From: Phytophthora hibernalis
Taxonomy: Eukaryota; Oomycota; Peronosporomycetes; Peronosporales; Peronosporaceae
Reading direction: 5' to 3'
Length of the DNA: 64,000 nt
NCBI GenBank assembly: GCA_012656075.1
Contig: JAAKBF010000203.1
Span: forward strand, 620,001 to 684,000
A program made the translations under genes and the position numbers. Below the pieces are notes generated by a model. That model saw only the letters and a program-made list of their open reading frames with translations. It was not told the DNA's origin and made no database searches. This document shows positions 56,283 through 64,000 of the stretch, one piece after another (the stretch's first letter is position 1; every line of letters begins with the position of its first letter).

Positions 56283-57320
56283 CCAACTGCCCGGCCCACA
56301 CGAAGACGCCAGCAGCCACAGCGACTCGGACGCCGACGTCACGAACCCTGGGCTCATCACTGGCGACGAGGACGTCAACATGGACACGGCTCCTGGAGCG
56401 AGCGACAAGCAACCGCCGCCGAACCCGATGGAAGAAGCTCCAAAGGAGCCGGTCGCTCATCCAAAAGCTCCGGGAGCCCACGACGACTCGCAAAAGCCTG
56501 ATGCGGGGCTAAGCACGCAGAAACTTCCGAGGAGCCGTCCGCCACGGACATGGAGGTTGAGGAGAACCCGCCACGTACTATTCTCCGGATAACTGTTTCG
56601 ACGAAGTCGACTACGGTGAGTCCGAGCTGGAAGAGGACGACCACGAGCAGGGAGAGGTCCACGACCCCAACAAGTTCCCATCGCTCACGGAGCAGCGACG
56701 CGCTTTGCATCCCGGGCCCTGCCACTCCTCGCAGCGCCGCTGCCGTTGCGCGGAGCGCAGAGCGCGAGAAGGCAGAGCGCGAGACCGCGCGGACCGCGGG
56801 GAGACCCAAGTCATTACGAACGTCGTGGAGGAAAAGAAGTGCCGGCAGAGATGCTCCGGTCTGACAACCGGCAGCACCTCGCCGACCGAGCCCGCGCCGG
56901 CCAAGTAGCTGCCGAGCAGTACCGCGACTCCAAGCGCGAACACGAGACCACGTCTCCCTGCACGCGAGAACAGCTGCTCGCATTGCGATATTGGTCCGTC
57001 CCTGAGTACCGCGGGTACCTGCGACTGAGTCGCGCGCCTGGACAGACCGTCTCTCACTACGACGAGTGTCCGGTCGTGCTGCTCGCCGACACAGGCCTGG
57101 CCCGACAGTCCAACGAGACCGACTTCAGGGCGTGGCTCCTACCCCCTGCCCGAGTTCTTGGCCTCGCCTTATCGAATCGATTGGCTGGCCCAGCGGCGTC
57201 TTCGCTTTCGCATGGCGAAGATGATTGTCGACGACCAGTGGCACAAGCGGCACTTCGACCGCAATATGCCCGCGCCGGGGTGATCCTCGAGGAGGTGTTG
57301 CAGAAGATAGAGAAGTCATG
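56283..57320 (+). pseudogene. Unidentified repeat-associated ORF, plus strand
   Basis: In shifting plus frames: ASSHSDSDADVTNPGLITGD, NMDTAPGASDKQPPPNPMEE, DEVDYGESELEEDDHEQGEV, DPNKFPSLTEQRRALHPGPA, then (56746 onward) VAAEQYRDSKREHETTSPCT, EQLLALRYWSVPEYRGYLRL, APGQTVSHYDECPVVLLADT, FRAWLLPPARVLG and DDQWHKRHFDRNMPAPG. Strongly coding-like and GC-rich. I recall multi-copy oomycete proteins of this type but cannot give a family. It separates the Crypton fragment from the Gypsy interior and is transcribed opposite to both. Confidence 0.5.
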
Positions 57321-57339
57321 GCAGTCCCAGCCGATAGAA

Positions 57340-58560
57340 CCTCGAAGTCGGTTAGCGCCGACCGGCTCAGTGGGTCGGGTGTGTGGCCATAGCCGACGGC
57401 AAGTCCAACGTGTACGCGTTGCCGTGAACCAATGACCGTGAACGGCCCCACAAACCGAGGACAGAGCTTCGTGCTGCCCACAGCGGTGACCGCCTGCATA
57501 GGAAGATTCTTCGCGTTTAAGAGGACCTGGTCCCTAATACAAACACCTGTGTGTTCTTACCCCCTGGCGATCACTGTTTTCTTTCTGTGTGTCTTGTGCC
57601 ACCGCCATAGCATCTCGGACGCGCTGTCTTACCGCCTCTCCTGTCTCAATTAACGTGAGCAGTTTCCGTTTGACGGACGAGCGAAGGCCTTTGAGGCCAC
57701 GGGGATCTTCGGCGACAGCCTCTCCCTCACCCAAATTTGAAGCCGGAGACAACGACAACGGCGTACGCGGTGCCGCAGCCCGTTAACGTAAAATGGGGTG
57801 AAAGCCGTCGACGCATGCACCGCATTGTTGAGTGCAAACTCCACTTGAGGCAGCAACGTGCTCCACATCGTGGGCAGACGCTGAGCAGCATGTCTTCCAA
57901 CACGCGTTTCACCCGCTCGGTTTGACCGTCCGTCTGCGGATGATCCGACGTGGACATATCCAGTCTCGTACCGAGAAGGCGGAACAAGTGTGTCCAGAAG
58001 TGTGACACGAAGCGGGGACCCCGATCGCTTACGAACGCCTCCGGGAGGCCATGGTGGCGAAAGACATTATCGACAAAGAGCTGAGCCGCCTGCGGCGCTG
58101 TCACGCTCTTCTTCACCGTGGTCAGCCGTACCATCTTGCTCAGACGGCAGACGAAGACCAGAATGCCAGTATGACCGCGCGTATCTGCCGGAAGCTCAAA
58201 GATGAAGTCCATGCTCACCGAGCGCCACCAATCCGCCGGTACCGGCAACCTCATCAAAGGAGCGGACGGACGACGAGGGAGCGGGCTTCACACGCTGACA
58301 CGTTTCACACGTTTGCACGTACGTACGTGCGCACCCACTTGTACATGTGAGGCCACCAAAAGTGACGGGCCACCGACGTGTACGTCTTCTCACGACCGAG
58401 GTGACCGCTTAGCGGAGTGTCATGTGCCTCATAGAGGACACGATGGCGCAAGTCTTCGTCGTTGGGAACGACAAGACGAGGTTCCTCCCGTCATCGACTT
58501 GGTAGTAGAGTAGGCCATCGGCCATCGAATAGCGGTGCAGCCATGATCGCTGCCGAGCAG
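57340..58560 (-). pseudogene. Gypsy integrase
   Basis: Zinc-binding region around 58450-58280 (TYVQTCETCQRVKPAPS). The catalytic core reads SVSMDFIFELPADTRGHTG (first Asp), FVSDRGPRFVSHFW (second Asp), DHPQTDGQTERVKRVLEDML (Glu). The C-terminal GPY/F-type motif is LCPRFVGPFTVIGS at ~57460. The frame shifts near 57900 and 57430. Similarity stops at ~57340, before any chromodomain. Confidence 0.8.
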
Positions 58561-58566
58561 TGAGCT

Positions 58567-59417
58567 TCACTGTCTTCTCAGCGCCTTCAACGCCGTGACC
58601 AGATCTGCAAGGTCATCATCGTCAGCATACGCCTCGCGTAGCAGCTCATGGAGCGGAGACTCGAGGTACGCAACGTGCGCCAGCTCGTAGTTCGGTCGTC
58701 GAGAGCGCGTCCGCGAGGACATTCTGCTTACCCGGCTTATACTCCACGGTGAAGTTGTACTCGGCGAAGAACGAGAGCCACCTCGCCATGCGCTGGGAAG
58801 GTGGGGCGACGACGTCGCAGTCCGCAAGGACGCATGATCTGTGTAGATCACAAAGGGTTTGCTGCCAAGCAGGTGCACCCGAAACTTCACAAGCGCGTAC
58901 TTCATCGCGAGAAGCTCCTTGTCGTGGACAGGGTAGTCTTTTCAGCCGCCTTAAGCTGGCGCGACTGGAAAGAGACCACCCGCTCTCTGCCATCGGCATC
59001 AACCTGCAACAGGGCACAGCGTATGGCAAAGTCGGATGCGTCGCACACCATGCTGAATGGACGACTGTCGTCTGGCAACGCCAAAATCGGAGCGCTCTGC
59101 AGACTGCTTTTGATCGCTTCGAAAGCCTGCTGAGCCTTGTCGGTCCACGACCAGTCCACCTCCTTCTTCAGAAGATTCGTCAGCGGGCGTGCCATCTCCG
59201 CGTAGTTGGCACTGTACTTGTGCAAGTAGTTGGCGAGGCCGAGCCACTTGCGCAAATCCTTTTGGGACACCGGTGCCGGCCACTGTGCGATCGCGCATAC
59301 CTTCTCAGGGTCCGCGCGGACACCGTCCTTGCCAAGGAAACATCCCAAGAAGGAATCTCTTCGGCGCCGAAGATGCACTTGGTGATGTTGGCATACAAGC
59401 GATTTTCGCGCATGCAC
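58567..59417 (-). pseudogene. Gypsy RNase H region
   Basis: DPEKVCAIAQWPAPVSQKDL, RKWLGLANYLHKYSANYAEM and KAQQAFEAIKSSLQSAPILA form the connection domain. PFSMVCDASDFAIRCALLQV and FVIYTDHASLRTAT hold RNase H acidic positions. Two frame changes. Confidence 0.8.
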
Positions 59418-60040
59418 GTCAACACCTCGCGGAGATGCTCGACGTGCACCTTGGCAGCCGTCTTGCCTTCCGCAGCGCGGCTGTGCACGAAAATGTCATC
59501 GAAGTACGTCTGTACAAACTGCCGCATCGGCCGGAAGAGCTGGGTCACCAGTCTATTGAACGTGGCTGGTGCATTTGATAGCCCTTGGGGCATCACCAGC
59601 CATTCCCATAGCATCCCGCTCGGGGTACTAACCGCTGTGAGCGGAATGTCCGACTCACGCATCAGCAGCTGATAGTAGCCATCGACCATGTCGAGCGCGC
59701 TGAAGATGGTGCATCCTGCCATGTTGTTCTGCAACACATCCTTTCGAGGGATTGGCGTGGACGCCGGGATGGTGGCCGAGTTCAGCTTGTTGAACGCATG
59801 CCCCATGCGCCACTTCCCGTTGGGTTTGCGAACGCAAAACGTCGGCGACGAATGCGGCGACTTCGACTCGCGCACCATGCCCGCGGCATACTTCGCTGTG
59901 AAGAAGGCGACGATCACATCGACTTGCTCCTTCGGCAGTGGTCATTGGCGCGTAGTGCAGTACTTAGTGCCTGGCACCAAGTCGATTTCGTGTCGGACAC
60001 CTCGATCCGGAGGTAACACCGACGGTGGATTGTCGCTGAC
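59180..60040 (-). pseudogene. Gypsy reverse transcriptase
   Basis: HEIDLVPGTKYCTTRQ, then FFTAKYAAGMVRESKSPHSS, PTFCVRKPNGKWRMGHAFNK, FSALDMVDGYYQLLMRESD, PQGLSNAPATFNRLVTQL and FVQTYFDDIFVHSRA with the YFDD active site. Frames change once upstream (~59950) and once near 59340. Confidence 0.85.
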
Positions 60041-60432
60041 AACGTCCGAAACTTTACTTCAAGAGAGGGTAGTACGGGTCCGACGGATCCTTCAAGATGG
60101 CCGCGCCATACCGCTTCTGCCTCGAAGAGGCCCTCTCGTCTACCAGCACATCACAGAAGAGGTGTTTAGCTCGACCGAGTCGTGTTCACGGTGGATAAGG
60201 ATCATCTCCTCAAGCTCGCCCGCCTTCAGCGAGTCGAGGAACAAGACATATGAGAGCTCCTCGAGTCCGAGTAGCTCGGCTACCGTAGGTAGCGGATCCA
60301 GGTCCACGCCTTCTTTGCGTTCTCCCGTGAGAACGTCTAGCACCCTGGGTGCAACCGCCTTGTCCTAGTGGTCCGCATCGCGGCGATCTCCGCCTTGACA
60401 TAGTCTTGCCGTGGCTGACCCAGCCTTAGCGT

Positions 60433-60780
60433 CGTTCGTGGGAGCCTCCGCTCGACCATCTTCCTGTGCGCGAGACCCAGCTCCAGCGTCTTTCCCTGCG
60501 TAAGCTGCCTCAGCGCGTACGCGTTGCGTAGTGGGAGCCCCTACTCGACCACCTTCTTGTGCACGAGACCCAGCTCCAGCGGCTTTTCCTGCGTGGTCTG
60601 CCTCAGCTCCAACGCCTTGCGTAGTGGGAGCCCCTACTCGACCACTCTTGTCTGCGCGAGCACCGACTCTAGCGACTTGTCCTGCGTGGGCTGCCTCAGC
60701 TCCAACTCTTTGCGTAGTGGGAGACCCTACTCGACCACTCTTGGTTGCGCGAGCCTTAGCTCCGGCGCCTTGGACGTCAT
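60433..60780 (-). repeat. 93-bp tandem repeat within the Gypsy polyprotein
   Basis: GCGTAGTGGGAGCCCCTACT recurs at 60526, 60619 and 60712 (spacing exactly 93 bp = 31 codons), with a more diverged copy from 60433. It lies between protease and reverse transcriptase. Confidence 0.85.
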
Positions 60781-60832
60781 CTGCCCCGGGGCTAGAACGA
60801 CGTTCTTGTTCTCGAGAGTACCCTGAGTCTCA

Positions 60833-61501
60833 TCATGAGCAACACACGGGCCCCCTTCCATTCTCCCACATCCACCGAAGGCTCATGAGCTCTCGAAGAG
60901 GTAGGGCACACGGTCGACAAAGCCGAAGGCAGTTCAAGTACGTCCGAAATACCTGCGAAGTGCCGTTCGCCGCGTGGCACACGATGCTCGTGCACAAACC
61001 CGTCTCGGGAAGAGGAGGGGCATGACCCGCCAGGGCTCTGTCCACGAGGGGCTTGTGACTAGCACCAATGGTGCGACTTTTCCAATCAATCCACGGCTCA
61101 TGCTTAGCAAGCCAGGGCATGCCGAGGATAAGATCGTACCGATCATCCATGTCCAGGACAATGAACGGTTCGACCGAGTTGAAGTCGTCAAACTTGACGT
61201 TTAAAGATATAAGAACCTTGCGTGTTGACACGATGGACCCAGTCGCCAGGCGAACAGATACACTTGTATTATGCTTAGAAGCTTCCAAAGCGCTAGCATA
61301 TAATGCACTGTTCCTGGCCACACTGGCTTTCGTCGCGAAAGTGTAGGACGCACCCGAATCGATCAGGATGGTCAACGGTTCTTCATACCCTTTAACGCTG
61401 GCGGTGACGACCACGAGGTTAGACCGCGCGGCGGCCACGGAAAGACACAACAGTGTCGTCCCTGGGACTGGCTCCTTCGGAGGTGGAGGTGGCGGAACCA
61501 C
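60833..61501 (-). pseudogene. Gypsy aspartic protease region
   Basis: LTILIDSGASYTFATK carries the catalytic DSG. The second motif is DLILGMPWLAKHEPWIDWKS (LG.PWL). Open for 222 codons. Retroviral-type protease processing gag-pol. Confidence 0.85.
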
Positions 61502-61543
61502 CGTCCTCGAAGAGGAGCGAAGTCTCCCAGCAGCGTCCCGCGC

Positions 61544-62588
61544 CTACTGGAAGTCGCCGTTTTCCGACCCCGTAGACTCGATCATGTTGAGGGACGGAGT
61601 GGCCTTGTCACGACCTGTCTTCCACGGGTTCGTCGGACAGTTTCGACGGAAATGACCAGGTTGGTTACAACCAAAGCAGCGACCACTCGCACGTTGGGTC
61701 CGCTGGGGACGAGCCGACTCGGCAGACGAGATCTCCATGGGAGTGGGACCTTCCGTAGCCTCCATGCGGCCCGCATAGCCCTGCGCCGAGCGCACACAAT
61801 GGTCTTCCAACATGGCGATGTGTACTGCCTCGTTGAACGTCTTCGGCTGACGGCGGAAGAGTTCAATGCGAACCTCGCCCGGGCGGACACCGCCCATGAA
61901 GACCGTCACCTTGACGTCCTCAGAGAGGGAGCGCCAGCCATGGCGGCCTCGAGGTTTTGCAATTCCATGACGTAGTCTTGGAGCGTGCGCTTCCCTTGCT
62001 TGCACCGCAAGAATAGCGACCGATAACGGTAGGCCACATTGGCCAGAAGGAACGTCGTGCGCAGCTCTTGTTCCATGAACGCCCACGAGGTGAAATACCC
62101 CGGAGACGAAGTCTCTCGAGCCATCGCCCAAGCGCGAGCCCGACCTCCCAGGTTAGACAGCGCGAAAGCGACCTGATCCCGTGACTCGTAGATCTGTCCA
62201 GCGCTGAGCGCTATCTCGATCTCGCGAATCCAGAAGACAAGGCTGTCGGAGTCTTTGCCGCCAAACGTCGGAACCGACATCTTGACGGGCTTCGTAGCTC
62301 CTTGTCGCGAGGCGAACGGAGCAGAACCCGAGGGATTCGACTGCGCCGCACTCTGCACCTCAGCTCGCATGGTCGTGCGAGCAGCCTCCTGCGCGACGGC
62401 GCTCACGTGAGCAATCAGCGACGACTCGTACTTGTCGAAGCGTTCCACGCGCGCCCTTTGCTGCTCCGCAGGTAGGTTGGGAATCCAGCGAATGCTGATT
62501 CGCCCAGGAGACTGCCCATCTTCTCAAGAGTTGCCCAGTGGGCGTCCGTGAGATGAGGAAAGTCCTGCCTGCTCCCTGAGTCTTCCAT
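61544..62588 (-). pseudogene. Gypsy gag
   Basis: Starts MEDSGSRQDFPHLTDAHWAT at 62588, 65 bp inside the LTR. After a shift it reads VPTFGGKDSDSLVFWIREIE, NLGGRARAWAMA and CKQGKRTLQDYVMELQNLEA. A second shift gives the zinc knuckle CFGCNQPGHFRRNC (CX2CX4HX4C) at ~61680-61640. Confidence 0.85.
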
Positions 62589-62634
62589 ACTCAAAGAGAT
62601 CTTGATTGTAGAAAACCGCGCCGGTCGCGGGATT

Positions 62635-62653
62635 GACTACAAGTGCTACCAGG
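62635..62653 (-). promoter_or_regulatory. Primer-binding site of the Gypsy element
   Basis: On the element's strand, two bases after the LTR end (GTCACA), the sequence is TGGTAGCACTTGTAGTC. TGG pairs with a tRNA CCA end; position and start fit a reverse-transcription primer site. Which tRNA is unknown. Confidence 0.65.
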
Positions 62654-63097
62654 TGTGACGGGAGTCACACGCACCTTTGCCTTAGAGGAAGCGTTAACGC
62701 GTAACCACAACAGACGCCTGGCGTCTCTGTTGTAAGCTGGCCTTCCATTCGTTTCCTGGTACCGAGTACCAAACGACTTGCGAACTTCCGGGTTAGAGTT
62801 AAACTGACTGTATTAATCTCACTTATAAGGTTCTAACTACTGTTAACTATCTGCATACTAAACTTCTGTACTCCAAATGGATGGCTCTCCATCAACCGTC
62901 TACCTTAAGTCCGATTCGTATCTAGTGTTAAATACACAATCGTACTTAGCCGGGAGCCGGGTGTCACACACCAACTTATGTGGGAATGTACTCGTACTTA
63001 GGCGGGCTTGTGTGGACCACACGGAAGAACATTGGGTCTCCCCTTTCATAAGTTCTTTTGCACGGCAAACGGTGACGACCAGCGTGGCCCAGTTACA
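62654..63097 (-). repeat. Gypsy 5' LTR
   Basis: Same as 55113-55557 apart from about three differences including one base in a G run. Starts TGTGAC, ends GTTACA; GCTCC follows (63098-63102), matching the target site seen at the solo LTR. Confidence 0.85.
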
Positions 63098-64000
63098 GCT
63101 CCATATGCGTGGTACCTGGACGTACCACGTGAATCAGACGTCTTTCAGGTTTGTTGGCGCTGATGCGGAACGTCTTCACTTGACTGGTGGCGCTTGGTAT
63201 TTCTCTTCTGACGTTTGATGGTGTTGTTTATTGCGGTGTGTTGTAGACCTTAGCCTCCATTATAGCCATCCGGGCGTCAAGCTTTTGGTTGACTTGGATT
63301 AATTGCTCAATCAACGCGGTTTGATGAACAACCACTGGGTGCTTTGTGATGTTTGTTGTTGCGACTTGGGATTTTGTATGTTCTTCAGTGTCGCTGGGCT
63401 TCCGATCAAAGGTCAGGTGCGACGACCAAGCAAGCAAAGTGTTAGCGGTGAAGCCATTTTCGACGGCGCAAGCTTCGAGTCGCTGGATTACCAAGCCGCT
63501 TGGATTGACACCCTTTACGGATGGGTAGTGCCGCAACAGGTATGCCATGAGTGTGTCGAGTACGGACCCTTTAGAAGTCTTCAACCGGATAAACGCACGA
63601 AGAAGATGTTTCCAGACCCGATGGACAAGTTTGACTTCCGAAGCATGGTGAGGTCCGACGCGCGACCGACAAGGAACCAGAGTAAGCACACCAGCACTGC
63701 GTCTTGATAATCGGCAGGAGTATAGACAGCAGTCGAATACAGATGCGACATCATTTGCTTGAGTGCGTTCTTCGTACATGCGGGGGCCTTGTTAACAAAC
63801 ACGCCAGACTCGCGCTTCATGCAGTAGCGCTCCAGCACTTGTCCTTCCTTCAGCAACACCATTTCAACCGCCCCTCGATGCTGGGAAATTGGTCCAAGAG
63901 CCAGTTCTTGGCCTGGCGGTAGTACTGCATGATCGAGTGCCGCGCAAGAATATGTCCTTTGCGACCTTCCTTGATCGCGAGGTGCATGCCGAATTTGTCG
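63098..64000 (-). pseudogene. Crypton B body, right copy, N-terminus included
   Basis: Same as 55558-56281 to position 63821, then continues rightward as a real Crypton N-terminal domain: DKFGMHLAIKEGRKGHILAR, SIMQYYRQAKNWLLDQF, then MVLLKEGQVLERYC running directly into MKRESGVFVNKAPACTKNAL. One frame change near 63865. It lacks the H-x-x-R/Tyr core exactly as in the left copy. Runs off the right edge. Confidence 0.8.

Larger units (their letters stand above)
57340..63097 (-). mobile_element. Ty3/gypsy retrotransposon lacking its 3' end
   Basis: Right-hand (5') LTR 62654-63097, primer-binding site, gag, protease, reverse transcriptase, RNase H and integrase in Gypsy order on the minus strand. 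The 3' part, including any chromodomain and the 3' LTR expected next to it, is replaced by the plus-strand ORF at 56283-57320. Frames are broken at several points but all domains are readable, so the insertion is young. Confidence 0.85.

Noticed and set aside
56375..57057. Long minus-strand frames over 56.4-57.1 kb
   Set aside because: Arg/Ser/Leu-rich shadows of the GC-rich plus-strand ORF, which has the natural composition.
60531..61025. Plus-strand frames over the Gypsy protease region
   Set aside because: Antisense shadows of gag-pol and its 93-bp repeats; the minus strand carries the DSG protease motif.
13000..64000. RXLR or Crinkler effector genes in the repeat-rich part
   Set aside because: I looked for signal peptide plus RXLR/EER or LFLAK motifs in the open frames and found none that holds.

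Overview
The window is eukaryotic nuclear DNA, almost certainly from an oomycete (Phytophthora or a downy mildew). The grounds are short (about 40-100 bp) GT..AG introns, tightly packed genes, and a repeat load typical of oomycetes: Crypton tyrosine-recombinase elements, oomycete-type piggyBac, Helitron, Gypsy and Copia. There are no bacterial-style operons, CRISPR arrays, or recognisable rRNA or tRNA genes.

Bases 1 to about 12,800 form a gene-dense block. From left to right it holds: an EH-PX-BAR sorting nexin (minus, running off the left edge); a GID8-like subunit of the GID/CTLH ubiquitin ligase (plus, divergent from the sorting nexin); a Lines-family protein (minus); a large ankyrin-repeat/pseudokinase/coiled-coil protein (plus, divergent from Lines); an unrecognised intron-rich protein (plus); and a mitochondrial-type Na+/Ca2+ exchanger (NCLX family, minus, convergent). 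Intergenic gaps are 27-170 bp. Several of these genes need single-base corrections, mostly in short homopolymer runs, so the sequence may carry consensus indel errors.

From about 12.8 kb to the right edge, living host genes essentially stop. The region holds a small inverted-repeat element, a decayed IFT57 (flagellar transport) copy, two unidentified ORFs, a PIF/Harbinger transposase relic, a pogo-like fragment, a degenerate Ty1/copia element with diverged LTRs (23.0-28.2 kb), a Helitron helicase relic, a 410-bp MITE with TAA target duplication, a roughly 2-kb mariner-like element with good terminal inverted repeats, an LTR element with no recognisable pol gene (38.0-41.0 kb), a second Helitron relic (opposite strand), and assorted tandem repeats.

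The right-hand 16 kb is a nested pile. Crypton A (48.05-53.1 kb) is split by a nearly complete piggyBac element (49.49-52.41 kb) sitting exactly at a TTAA. Crypton B carries a Gypsy insertion. The same Gypsy insertion site appears twice: as a solo LTR with 5-bp target duplications (55.1-55.6 kb) and as the right half of a full element (62.65-63.1 kb). The two flanking copies are nearly identical. This is either a very recent tandem duplication or two alleles joined in the assembly.
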